From the NCBI GenBank assembly GCA_013368315.1, contig JAACJM010000242.1, positions 1 to 64,000 on the forward strand: a stretch of 64,000 bases of DNA. The letters run 5' to 3'. The stretch comes from Tetrapyrgos nigripes. Lineage: Eukaryota; Basidiomycota; Agaricomycetes; Agaricales; Campanellaceae. The stretch's first letter is position 1. The number at the start of each line of letters is the position of its first letter. The position numbers and the translations under genes are program-made. This document shows, piece after piece, positions 39,197 to 51,065 of the stretch. The notes under the pieces were generated by a model. The model searched no databases and was not told the origin of the DNA. It was given only the letters and a program-made list of their open reading frames with translations.

Positions 39197-40457
39197 GTTT
39201 GTTTATAGGGAAGCTGTGAATAACCCTCCAACACCATCTCTCACGTGTACCCCATCTATTACACCTTCGTTCACGCGTTCGCAGTCCCCTACCAGGTCCA
39301 TTCGTACCATTCTCTCTATGGACTCGCACTCCAGTGTCTCGTCCATGTCAAGCACTCGCTCTGGCAGCAGAAGTACTGTCTTTGTCCCTCCCATCGCCGA
39401 AGCTTCTTGGCCACTGTCACCAAGGACGACGAGGGTGTCCTATCCACAAAAACCGACTTCTACCCATGAAAACACTGTCAAAATATCGTGCTGTATGCAT
39501 CTCCACTACAGTTCTTAGTCGGTCGGGAAGAGTAATTTCTTTCTCATGAAGTTGGAATGTGCTGCACTCGGGACTTGTGGAAGGGTTATGGTGTAAACTC
39601 CGACGCCAACTCCTATTAGGCTTCTCTGTATCAGTTCCACATCATGTCTCTTGATATCCCCCAGATTCCAATGTCTTGTCCTTCCTGCACACCAAGCGGA
39701 CGAGGATGAGGAGTTACACCTATACAGATACGAGGACTGAGACTGATACGTTTACGCTGACATATACGCAGATGCAATCAGAATCGCAGACCTATATGAC
39801 GAGATCGGGTGTCTCAATGACCACTGGTTATAGCAGGTATACGAGGACTGGGACTGGAACAGAGACTGGATATGGGACTGGAACTGGGTATGGAAGTGAG
39901 ACCGGTTATGGTGCTGGGTCTCATACAGGATCCTATACCAACACTGTGTCTAGGACTGTTATGAGGACTAGTGGTACTTGGACTGAGACTGTAACAGAGA
40001 CAGGTACAAGGACAGGGACTGGGACAGAGACGTTCACTTGTACTGGAACAGACACATTGGGTCTCCCATCTACAATGTCATATCGTGGAACGGAAAGTCT
40101 GAGTATGTTGGGCGATTCACATGATTCGCCTTCTGGGCCTTATAGTGGGACTAGGCCATATATGCCAATTGGGACTTATACTGGAACATACACGGGAACA
40201 TATTCGGTAACGGATTCACTGTACACTAGGTGAGATCTTATGCTGATTTAGTCTTTTTGCCATTTCTTAGGACGGATACTTACACTGGAACTGGGTATGT
40301 CTACTATATATTTCTCTATATGATGTCTCTGTACTGACTTCAATTCTCCAGATCTCCTTATACATCGTACAATATACAGCATCGTCGCTGTAATACCGGA
40401 TACACTGGAACGAGATCCCCCTCAAAAAAAGTATTAGCTCATCCACGCTGGATTTGA
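39197..40457 (+). CDS. Ser/Thr/Gly/Tyr-rich low-complexity protein, multi-exon
   Basis: The 3' part is well supported: an exon in frame from ~39668 to 40229, intron 40230-40270 (GTGAGA...CTTAG), exon 40271-40294, intron 40295-40351 (GTATGT...TCCAG), exon 40352-40457 ending in TGA. All phases agree, and the small exons continue the same TDTYTGTG repeat character. The body is built of TGTGTETG-YG units and YTD/YTGT repeats. An upstream exon from ~39197 (after TTATAG) encodes a Ser/Pro-rich stretch (TPSITPSFTRSQSPTRSIRT), but its junction to 39668 is unresolved. Thr-rich repeats suggest a heavily O-glycosylated surface or secreted protein, yet no signal peptide is visible. Function unknown. Confidence 0.6.
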
Positions 40458-40724
40458 GCTCAGTGATTGAGTCTAGACAGGATAGTACTGGTAGTAACGT
40501 AATAATACTCTACTTGGATATCTTGGAAAGTGATGGCCCTCCTTATAACCAGTTTCTTTTTCCCTTCCGTCTGATCCTCGTTGGCTTGTGAGGTGAAATT
40601 TGCTTCATTGGTAAGTATCCTGTACATGATATCATAGTATGTGTGGGAGACAAACACCCACATGACTCATGTTGAAGTTCCAAATGTTTGTCTCTTTCAT
40701 GTAAACCATCATGCCTCAGGGGCC

Positions 40725-42740
40725 ATGTCCCTACAATCCCATAATACTTCAAACCTAATGAAACCACTGGCAAAGGGTTCTCGCTCTGGTGGCTCTAGAC
40801 ATAGCAAAGACAATGACTCTCAAAGCAACCATTGCGATACTGAACAGGACAGCCCTCTGCCCTCGAAATCGAAATCGAAGAAGCGTCCCCACCCCCTGAC
40901 CCCTGAAGAAAACCCTGAGGAACAAGACATCAGCAATCTGGCTGAAGCCATTGGTGACAGGAAAACCAGGAGGCACAGAATCATGACGCAAGTATTTTCC
41001 TTCTCTTCCATACCTTGTACGCTCATTCAGTTGTTGAACAGGTCTGATGAATTCAACAAGATGCAGGTAAAGCATGCAGGACAGTGGATTGCACGTGGGG
41101 TTTCCCCATACCTTGATCTCGGGAATCTTTCCGAGTTATCATTACCGTCAAGAAAGGCTACAAGGAAGATGCCCCTGTCCAGACCTTGTAAGTATATAAG
41201 GCCTTGTTCTTAATCTTCAGTTTTCATTGCATTAGATCGGAGGACAAGGAGGACAAGCTGGACTTCTACCTCGACACATACAATTCACTCATCAAGCATG
41301 TGCCTGACATGGATGAATACATTGATTCTCTGCTAGTGCCCCAGAAAAGCCAGGACGCCAAACAGAAAAACCAGGACAAGATGACAAACCTTACCAAGTT
41401 TGTGAGTATGCTACCACTTGTTTTCTTCTGCAGTCTATTCATCCCTGTTTGTAGCTCGAGGACTCAGCTAATGATGCACGCACTGCAGATACCAACACTG
41501 TCAAGTCCAACATCCTCTCGTGGATGCTTGAGCATCCAGATGGCACACCAGTTCTCCTGCATTCAGACACTACAAAGTCGCACTGAGGTTTCAATCATGC
41601 AGCCACCATAGAGTTACTTTGCCCGATTGCCTACCGAAAAGCTTTCGAGCGGAATAAGAAACAAGTAAGCTGATCTTCCTTCACACTCTATATGCAGCCT
41701 GAAATCTCTTTAGGATGATCCAGAAGTTCCGAGATGGAAAATCCAGGGTCGATACCAGCAGCTCTCCATATTTGGTTTATGATCCGGTGCTGTACAACCC
41801 CGATGACTGGTTTCGAGGCCTTTATCGGCATCCAACGCTGGTCCATGTAAGTATTGCTAGTTTCTTTTCTCTTTCCCCATTTCATTCTATTGAAACTCTT
41901 TATTAGACCAGTCATGCCATACTGCTAGGGGAATCGAAAGCCCTGACTGGTGTAGCCAACGTCAGCGCCACAGGGAAGAAATGTAATGCCAACCACCAAT
42001 GGTATACTTCATATTACTCCGGCCTTCATTGCCTATGTGGCCTGCCAGGTTCTCTTCCTCACCTTCCTTGATTTGTGATGTTCTAACTTTTATTGAGGTA
42101 TGGTTTGCTCTTTCCAGCATTTCGAGTTGGAGTGCCCAAGACGACTTCTTCTCGTATCCGGACTGGCACACTCAGATTCTTAATCATTTTGGTGTGCGAC
42201 GACGACTGGGCCGAGGAGACCCTCGATTGGTGGAATAAGTATGCATGTCTCTCACATTTTTTTCTTTTGACTCCTGACATCTGTTGCAGGTCCGTCTTTG
42301 GCCATGTCTCTGATGAACAACCCTCTGATTTCGAAGACTCCGACCTTGAGCCCATCGACCAACAGCAGGAGATGGCCAAGGCAAAGGAGCAACGCTCTCA
42401 TGAACGGGAGGCTTGAAAAGCTGCTGATGCTGCTGGCTGTTGTATCAAGACCACTGAAGACGCTGTCACACAAGCCGAGTTTGCCAGGACTGCTGAAGAA
42501 GAGTCTGCAGCTGTGGAGGCTCAGGAGATGGTGCAAGATGCCCTGCAAGAGGCAAAGAGGATGCTTGCAACTGCTAGGACTCACCTGAAACAGCTTACTA
42601 CAGATTCCATTCAGAAGCATGTTGGAGACGTCAAGAAGGCTGTGGAGAACGATAAAGTCACTCTTGGTGACTGTCAAGGAATTGGTTGACGAGTTGTTGG
42701 GTGATGACATTGACAGCAACTCCAGTCCAGGTGTGTGCTT
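40725..42740 (+). pseudogene. DUF6698-like gene, multi-exon, broken
   Basis: ATG at 40725 (MSLQSHNTSNLMKPLAKGSR). A basic, Pro/Lys-rich N-terminus leads over several ~45-55 nt introns (for example 40990 GTATTT..., 41188 GTAAGT..., 41402 GTGAGT..., 41665 GTAAGC...) into blocks that I associate with DUF6698 proteins of mushrooms: GFNHAATIELLCPIAY, MIQKFRDGKSRVDTSSSPYL, then ITPAFIAYVACQVWFALSSI and WSAQDDFFSY. Defects are a 1-nt frameshift near 41130, an in-frame TGA before GFNHAAT (41584), a shift between DFFSY and DDDWAEETLDWWNK, a TGA at ~42415, and a shift near 42670. An Ala/Glu-rich helical tail follows. DUF6698 genes are lineage-expanded and of unknown function. Confidence 0.6.
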
Positions 42741-45580
42741 TTTCCCCCCCTGAAAATGCTGTATCGTTGATGACTGGATGGAATATAGGTAGTAAAACGG
42801 CTAAGGATCCAGCCTGCCCTCTGGACAAGGATTGAAGTCTATTAGTATGACAACTCTCACAACCCTGACCAGGATCAAGCAGCCCTCTGTCATCATCATC
42901 GTTGTCCCTCTATCATCATCATCATCGTTGTTGTTGTTGTTGTGATTGTTGCCATTGCCTTACTCGCATGTGATTGTCATAGGTCATACCATTCATATGG
43001 AACAAGGGGGACCACACAATCAAGCAAGGACAGCAGTCCCGCGGACTATGGCAACCTCCGGGTATTTTTCCCATGGTTTCCAAACCTCTGTACAGTCTCG
43101 ACTTTCGTTGCCACAAGGCAATTCTCTTGACTCACTTCTTTGTATGACTCCATACTACGGATCCGAACTTATCTGACTCATCTTTACTCATAATGACTCA
43201 CTCAATAGTCCTAGCATATGTATATAAACTGTAACATAACTACTTAACTCTTTAGCCTAGATATTTTGTCAACCTACCTACAACAAACCTGAATCATATC
43301 TAGCTTTCAAGTCAATCGTATCCAGCAATCACCAGCAACTACCTGAAGCCTTTTACCAGCATCCTCCATTTTTCCAGCCATTCCAACAAGTACTTAAACT
43401 CTAAGTACTCCAACTGTGGCTACAAGCCCCTATCAGCTCTATCAACTCCCTATAGTCTTGCCATATTGCCTAGCGGTCTCCTACGTATCAACGTCGTCCA
43501 GAACAACATTAACGACTGTAGGTACGACCCTTACAGTAATACTGATCAGGATCAAGCAGCCCTCCCTCTGTCATCATTGTCATCATGGTTGCCACTGTCG
43601 TCATTTTGTTCTTGCTGTTGCTTGCCGTTCTGGCTTACTATCCTCTGCCGTCTTCTAACATCCTGTTCTCCTACATATCCTTTTCCCCGTCATGTTCTTG
43701 GCTGTTGCTACCAATCATGCCCTGCTATTCATTTCATCCTTGCTGCTCATGGACCGTCATTATCTCACTTTGCACTGCTTATATGTATCATAATCCTGCT
43801 GTAGCCTGTAGATATCCTTGCTATACATTTGAATTGTTCATATCATTTGGATCAGTATCCTAATCACCATTTCGTAGCCCTATTATAACCAACCTGACTT
43901 GTCGACATGCTCTGGTCACATGTAAAATTGGAACTTCTAACCCACAGTGTCGTTCTGGGCTTTGAGATGAAGAGTTGTATGCTGGCATCTGCATGGTTCA
44001 TATCCATTCCCAATCTCGCTGGCTCCAACTAGCAAGTGTCAAGACTATTTTCTATATTCTAGTTGGCATCTTCCTGTAGTTGTAAATCCTGTTCACAACA
44101 CTTTCATGTCTGAAAATCCCTGAAATTCTCGTGAATGCTTGAAATGTCCAGATTTAGTTTGGTTGCTGCTCCATCTGAATTTTGTTCAATCATAGTGATC
44201 TTGTAAATTGTTTTGGTCTTTAGATTGTCCAGCCTCAGCATCTGCCTTGTAACCTTCAGGATCATTTCAGTATCCATACCCACTGCAGACCTTTCAATGC
44301 TCATAGGCTAGTGATTCTTTTCAACCATCACTATTATCATATCTATCTTGTTACTCTGAAGGATCCCAATTCATCTCCTGGTTTTGTTGCATAACTTTTT
44401 GATGCTCCTCGTTATTTTACCTGCTGTTGTTCAACTTGTATGGGAATACAACAAAGTATATATCAGGGTATGGCTACTGATCCACTTCATGGCTCTTGGG
44501 CATGAAAGAATCTCATTGGGAATCGGCACAACAATTCAGCTTCTGGTTTCACTGGCTAACTTGGTGGTGCTCATTGTCATTTCCACTGATGTTTTTCAAC
44601 CTCTACAGGAATATAAGACAGTGGATATCAGGGTTAGGACAGTGATTCACTTTTCAGTTATCAATGTTGAAATAATCTCATTGGGAACCAGCTTGTATAA
44701 GATACAAAATATGGCTCTGATTTCTGATTGGCAATTATCTCTAATTTCGAAGTCATTACACAGGTTGTTCTGTCTTATCCTAAACTGCTTATTAGAGGAC
44801 TGTCCAACTTTCCACTAGAGCAGTATGCTGCATTTCATGCAGTACACTTCCCTTGTTTGGTCTGATAACCAAAATGCCTTTTTTCTGATGATAACCCTCG
44901 CAACCAAAGGAATCAAGAGCCCAGAAGCAATCTTTTGTCCAATAGTAGATGTGTGGAAGGTTAGTCTTGCTGTATTTTCTTCTTGCTCTGGGTTTTCGTT
45001 TTCGTTTTCGGGGTTGCCATTGGGGTTGTTGAAATATATACCTTCCATGTATAGTAATTATTATGAAACTTCTACATGGCTATAAGTATGGCTAGTCCTC
45101 CAGGACATTCTCAAGACATTACTCTTATCTCTTAGTGTATAGTGACATCTTCCTAGATAGCAATATGACCAATGGCAGTATTACCTTAGTCTTTAGGTAT
45201 GTCCATGGATGATGTAGATATTAGTAATTATATGCTCTTTATCTAGTATAAAAGCTCTCTGTAAAATCGTATTTACTACAGAACAATATCTAGTTCTATC
45301 TGCTCTCAAAGCACTTCACATCTAAGCTCTACAAGCTTTCTCCTCAATGTTCTACTTGGTGAGTTCCATTGACTGGTCACCCTACCTTGAATACCATTTC
45401 AACTAGCTTGGGTGGTTGCAAGATGGTTGTAATAATGTTTTAATATAGACCTACAGTTCTAGTACTTGGTTGTAATCTTAAGAATGGGATCTTAAACAGT
45501 AATCACGCATGGCTTTCATCGATCAATAAAATAGCTCATGCTTTACTCAACGCTTTTGTAACTCTTCCTCTACAATAGCT
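42741..45580. other. Repeat-rich gap without a supportable gene
   Basis: Holds a CATCATCAT/GTTGTTGTT microsatellite (42890-42945), two copies of a CAGGATCAAGCAGCCCTC block (~42870 and ~43548) and a two-copy ~190-bp repeat (GGAATACAACAAAGTATATA at 44440 and GGAATATAAGACAGTGGATA at 44608, both followed by AATCTCATTGGGAA). TATAAAAGC-containing AT-rich sequence at 45180-45360 may be a solo LTR. A 77-codon minus-strand ORF (45048-44815, Asn/Glu-rich start) is a possible exon. Confidence 0.4.
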
Positions 45581-46989
45581 ATGGGAAACCTTCATGACCA
45601 GTACAGAAAAGCTTACTTGTTTCATATGCTCTTCCAAAACTTCACAACGCTGGCTTCTTTTGCTTCTGGGGATGAGGAAGACAACTCTTCAGACAAGTCA
45701 TCAAATACCTCTGGCTCCGATGATAGCAGCACCAGTTCCAATCCACACGAGGAAAGGCTCATTGAAATGCTTGCCCAACTTCAGTTGGACCTAGCTATCC
45801 TAGGAAAACTCGAGAAAACACGATACCTATGGCCCTGCACTCAGGTGATCAAATCTGGCCAACTTCACCTTCTTGCAGACTACACCCTCAGCCCCAATGA
45901 GCCAGATCACCAGCGCTTCATGGATATGGTCTGTGTGAGTCCAAGGGTTTTCATAGCTATCTTGGATCTTGTTGAGGACCATCCTGTCTTTACCAACAAC
46001 TCGAACAACCCCCAAGCACCTGTTGAAGTACAACTCGCTGTTATGCTGTACAGGATGGGTCGATATGGTAATGGTGCATCTATTGGTGATGTTGCACGCA
46101 TGGCTGGCTTATCAGAGGGTGCTGTTGAGCTGTACACAGATCGCTGCTTCGAGGCCATTGAGTCACTACATGGTATATTTGTGCGGCCTTTGACAGATGA
46201 AGAGAAAGAAGTTGAAAAAAAGTGGATTGATGAGCATCTGGGTTTTCATGGGTCCTGGAGGGATGGCTACTTGATGTATGATGGTACTATTATTCCTCTG
46301 TATACTTGACCAGGATTGGATGGAGCCACATATTATATGCAGAAATGTAACTATGATTTGAATGCTCAGGTATGTTCGACTTCCCTTGTTTATTCTCAGT
46401 CTAAGCTCTCTGTTAGATTGGCAATGTTCCCTCCAATCTCCACATTGTTGATTACTTGCATGGACCGACTGGCTCTGCTCATGATGCTTCAGCATTTGAG
46501 TATACATGTGCATTCAAGTATCCAGAGTTCCTGTATCAGGATGAGGAGTTTGCATGGGGTGATTCAGCATATGCAAGGACAAAGAGAATGCAGACCATTC
46601 ACAAATGTCCAGCAGCTGATCAGGCTCATAATCAAGTATTTGACAAGGCTCTTTCCAAGCTGTGTGTTCGTTCAGAGCACTGCATGGGTACGCTAAAAGG
46701 ATGGTGGCAATGCTTGCAGGGTCTACAGGTAGCTATCAACTCCAAGAAGGATCATGTTCGAGCATGCAGGTGGATCACCATAACAATTATTCTCCACAAC
46801 ATCATCATTGACCTTGAAGGTGCTACGAGTGGTGCAGTATTCTACAATCCAGGTGCAGTAGGAGCAGCAGGTGAGGAGTATGATCCTATTGGTGAGGAGA
46901 CCTTTGAAGAGGATGATGAGGAGGCTGAGGAGAAGCAAAGGCACCTAGTTTGGGAGATTAATCATTTCTGTGAAATTCGAGGCTATTAG
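45581..46989 (+). CDS. PIF/Harbinger transposase (DDE_Tnp_4 type), one premature stop
   Basis: ATG at 45581. Exon 1 to 46369, a 47-nt intron (46370-46416; GTATGT...GTTAG), exon 2 46417-46989, about 453 codons. The N-terminus is acidic and Ser-rich. A helix-turn-helix-like part (VEVQLAVMLYRMGRYGNGAS, VARMAGLSEGAVELYTDRC) precedes the catalytic core: first Asp in LMYDGTIIPLY, second in GPTGSAHDASAF, Glu in VRSEHCMGTLKGWW. A TGA at 46307 falls right after PLYT, where the family usually has a residue before PG, so the copy is nominally dead. All other features are intact. It pairs with the minus-strand SANT-like gene at 47123-48330, the two-gene layout of PIF/Harbinger elements. Terminal repeats not found. 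Confidence 0.85.
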
Positions 46990-47122
46990 GCAGGATATAG
47001 ATTACGAGAATCACAAAAGACATAACAAATGTAGAGAATGAATGACTGGAAGAGTATTATAAGAGGGGATAAGATATAATCAGAAAAAATGAGTGTGAAG
47101 AAAATGATGTATGTATGATTTC

Positions 47123-48330
47123 CTAAAGTTCCTGACCCTCTTTATCCTGAGCTAACAGCTCCTCATCCCAGTCTGGAGAAGATGAACGGATAACTTCCTT
47201 GTCATCCAGTTTTGCCATGCATTTTCTAATACGACTAACCCGTTTCTTGTAGCTCTTCTCACTGAAAAGCCCAGCCTGGAACTCCTGAAGGAGCAGTTTG
47301 CGCTCATCCAAGAGTTGCTGACATTCCAGGTGGTCATACTTATGCTTTTTGATCTGGTATTTCTCCTCAGCTCTCTGGTCGACTTTCTTCATCATATCGC
47401 TGAAAGGTGCAAGCAGCAATTATATCACCCTTAAAAGAGAACCAACATATGAAAGTACATACTGTGACCTTTCGAGGTAGCACAGAAAGCTTCTCTGATG
47501 ATCCAGAAGCAGAGAGAGAGGAGGGACAAGGAGCTCGACGTCCAGACGATGGCGGAGCGTTCTCCTTGTCAGCAGACACATTTTGCAATGACACAGGAGT
47601 GGCAGGTGCATGGGAGCCAGTTAAAGGCTCAAGAGCGAGAAGCTCAGGATCAATCTGAGAGTCAGATACATACCCTGAGTTTACATCACTCTCACCATGA
47701 GTCAAAGCAGAAGTTTGTGATGTTGAGGTCTGTGACTGCACAAAAACAGTCTGGTGGCCATGAGGACCCACCCCTGTGGTGATGCAGATAGGGACAAGGT
47801 TGGGCTTGGTTGACCATATCTTCCAGAGTTCCGGAAAGAATGTGTACTTCTTTGTAATTTGCTCCCAGATGTTTTTGGCTGTCTGGTCTGTGTCGTGGTC
47901 AGGGCCACTCACAGAGACATGGTAGTACTCTGTAACCCCTTCACCAGTCTTCTTGAGATGTGTGACTCCCTTCTTGAACTTGTCCTGGAGGCTTGTGGTT
48001 TCCAAACACGTCAGTATGAGGATGTATGGGTCAACAAGGCACACACTGGATAATTCAGTTTGTGACGCGCTGTGCGGCCTGTGAAGGGTTTCTGGCATAC
48101 AGTTCTGGGCATAGAATCCCGGCCATTCATTTGTGAACAGCTGCCTTTGACTCACCGGATGTGTTTCTACCCATAAATTTAAAGATGGCAGTCAATACAG
48201 CAAGAATGTTATAGAAAACCGGGCAATGCACCTCTCCAGCCTCAGGGCCAAACAAGACCTTCATATTCTCCTTCTTTTGCATTTCTGCAATCAGAGCCCA
48301 TGTCTCATCTTCGCTCCAGTGGTTCGCCAT
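47123..48330 (-). CDS. SANT/Myb-like DNA-binding partner of PIF/Harbinger
   Basis: ATG at 48330; the first exon MANHWSEDETWALIAEMQKK has the W-T/S-x-E-E start of a Myb/SANT-like domain. Introns follow: GTGCAT from ~48231 and GTGAGT at ~48157, with acceptors TAG and CCCAG. Open sequence from ~48010 encodes a region like the rest of the domain (LQDKFKKGVTHLKKTGEGVT, IWEQITKKYTFFPELWKIWS), then a Ser/Pro-rich linker. A last exon (47405-47123) encodes a coiled coil (EEKYQIKKHKYDHLECQQLL) and ends EELLAQDKEGQEL. Exact exon joins are not all resolved in phase. In this superfamily the partner binds the element and brings the transposase to its ends. Confidence 0.65.
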
Positions 48331-48365
48331 TAGAAAGAAGTGTACAAGTAGAGAGGATGGATGAT

Positions 48366-48430
48366 GCGCGTCCTTTTTTGGACGCGCGTCTATTGTGACT
48401 ATTTGTGACTATATGTGACTACGTGTGACT
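48366..48430. promoter_or_regulatory. Hairpin plus four TGTGACT iterons at 10-bp spacing
   Basis: A perfect 8-bp hairpin GCGCGTCC-TTTTTT-GGACGCGC (48366-48387) is followed by TGTGACT at 48394, 48404, 48414 and 48424, exactly one helical turn apart. It lies 36-100 bp upstream of the SANT-like gene start. Spacing by 10 bp suggests cooperative binding on one face of the helix, plausibly by the SANT-like protein. This role is inference. Confidence 0.55.
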
Positions 48431-51060
48431 ACTGGACCAACAGTCATTACCAACGGTCATTAGTATCAACTTTGAACAAGGCTAGTGCCAGTGCTATAAA
48501 AAAATCGTTGGCGTTGAAATGACCTGAAAAAGCAAAAACATACGATTATAGTAGAAGTCGACTTGACCATCATGTTAGTATCATCATTTAGTTGATTATT
48601 TTAAAGTTGTCGCACTGTGGATCAAGGAGTACCATAAAAATTTGGCACCAACAATCAATGGGCCAATGACCAACCCCGACAACAACTTGTTGGAAACTGT
48701 GATGTCACGTTCAGGAGATTCAGGGTGAATCAAACAAGAAAAGCAGGGTATGATTCGACATAGCAGAAACGACGTGTAGGGAACTGTTACAATTTCTCAC
48801 CCCTATTCTATAGGACTCCCTGACTCGCTCTTTCTTTTCTTTACTTTGTTTCATTTCTTCTTATCTAACACATGTTTCCCTTTCGTTCGCCGTGCTCTTT
48901 CCTTGCTTTCTTTCTTACATGTGTAGGACACATGTTTACTATTACTTATACATTGCTTACATGCATCATATGCATGTTCCCTCTGCCTTTATCTTATACA
49001 TGCATTGTATGCATGTTTTCTATTACTTACATGCTGTTTGACATAGCTACTACAGACGATTTACATGCTTTACACACATTGTACTTTGACTCGTAGTTAC
49101 AAGGTATTCTTGTATATAGGTAGAGCATTCTTCAAGCTAGATTCCCCAGCTCGACCTTATACATCTTTCTACAAGTCTTACTTTGAGTAATACTCAAACC
49201 TTTCTTCGATAGAAAGGCTCAACGAACGAATGAATGAACGAAAGGTGAAACCTTGAAGTACGACTTCTGTCGTAACAGGAACTCTGTCCTTCATTTCATT
49301 TCGGCCTCGTAGTAAATTGTAATCACTTGGAATTTCACGAGAACAAAAATTACAAATGTAGCGAGAGTAAGTTATTGAAGCAAATATAAAAAGGTATTAA
49401 TTGATGAAAAATGATGTCATATCCACCAGCCGCATATCTGAATCTTTGTTTCACTTTTTGTTCCATCAGGAAAACCATATTCGCAGAAAGTTCTGCCAAA
49501 GTGTAATTATCCTAATTCCGTGGTGTCTGTCCATGTACTCTCCATTTTACTGATAATTAGATCAACTATAGCAAACATAGCGCAGCCATGGATGCATGGA
49601 TGACCAGCCTATTCAGAACTATCAAGAAGTATGATAGTTACTTCACCATTGAGAAACCCACTCACCTCGGGCATTTCTCATAATTATCAGTTATCTCATG
49701 TCAGGCTCAACGGTTTACAATGAACATTAGATATGTCTTATTTTAAAGTGACTTTACAAAGGTCTAATCATCGAAGTGAGTAACTACTCCAATTTCTTTT
49801 CTTCTTTCTCTCAACACTCCGTGCGTAGGACCTCATTGCCGTCCGTTCATTACCTCCGCGGGTTCAAAGGTTGACGCCTCAGGGCTACAAACTTATTATG
49901 CCTCCGTGGCACCAATACATGTCTCCGTGACTTCCACAGCACTCATACTTGTTAGAACTTCTCTTTCAAGTATCATATTTTTATGTATCACATTTCTTAC
50001 ATCCTTATTTCCTTACATGTTTTACCTCACATTTGATTTTTTAGTTTATAGTACTTAATATGCCCAAGAGACTCATTCACTATTCATCCTTCTCCATCTC
50101 ATCACTGATTCACGAGTCTCTTGGGTAAGTTTATTCATCCTTCTCATACATATCACTGATTCACGAGTCTTGATAGTTATATCCAGTCTTTGAGTTACCC
50201 TCCCTCCTCTCCCATAGTATTAGTATTTAGCCTTTCGAGTCTCGTTCCAAATATACCCGGGGGAAGTCGCTGTTTCAGGACTCCCCGATTTGCCTATTCT
50301 TTCTTTCTCGAGAAATTTTCCAGAACGAACTACAAGATGATTAGATTATTGAAACTAGTTGAAAGTGTATGTACATAAAATCAGGTATACAATGGGATTA
50401 ACCACATGAGAGATCAGGAGGAGAGGGATATGAATTAGGACAATGAGGTAGTGATAGTGGAAGCTGAGGGAGCAGCGAGAGATCGCAAAAGTAAGACTAA
50501 TTAAGTACGGCAGAGTGATATTAGTAGCGGAGGAAGCACCGGTAGTCAACGAAGGAGTGGCAGTGGGAGAAGTAGTAGTAGCGGCAGCAATAGACGACGA
50601 GACGTAGTAGCAGCAGTGGTGAGAGTGACAACAGGAGTGAGCAATTGTCCACAGTATGGTCATGCACTGCCAACATGAAGAATAGTGAGTATCCAGCAGA
50701 AGTCCATGAAGATAGCAACATACCATGCTACATCGACGCCTCATCAGGAAAACGGCCCATGGCTAAGTATTGCTAACGATGAGAATCCTACTGAGAAGTA
50801 ATGAATAAGACTTGATAACTATGTGAATTACCCAGATTATCATCATTATCTACAATTGCTTGATATTTCCCGGTCCCCCCAGAGAACTATCAGTCATTAC
50901 TCCCAAGTTCTCGCATACTCTCAACATTCTATCCGCAGCTTACATGCCTATCTAGACATATTCTTGAGCCACTAAATACTTCCTCGCTCTGGAATGATAG
51001 ATAATAACCAATAGATATACATATATTTTTGTGAAGAGCAGAATAGATACACAAAAAGAT
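48431..51060. other. 2.6-kb gap without a supportable gene
   Basis: Contains a TATA-bearing stretch (TGTATATAGG, 49110) within pyrimidine-rich sequence that could be a solo LTR, and a 57-bp direct repeat (TCATCCTTCTC + CACTGATTCACGAGTCT at ~50083 and ~50137). ORFs at 50190-50744 are low-complexity or shadow frames. Confidence 0.4.
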
Positions 51061-51065
51061 TGTAA

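Noticed and set aside
43416..45085. Hydrophobic ORFs at 43.4-45.1 kb (possible membrane proteins)
   Set aside because: Pyrimidine-rich or repeat-derived sequence. Two blocks are internal duplications and no splice-supported frame was found.
45080..45400. Solo LTR between the DUF6698-like gene and the PIF transposase
   Set aside because: TATA-like box and LTR-like composition, but no second copy, no TG...CA ends with a target duplication, and no PBS.
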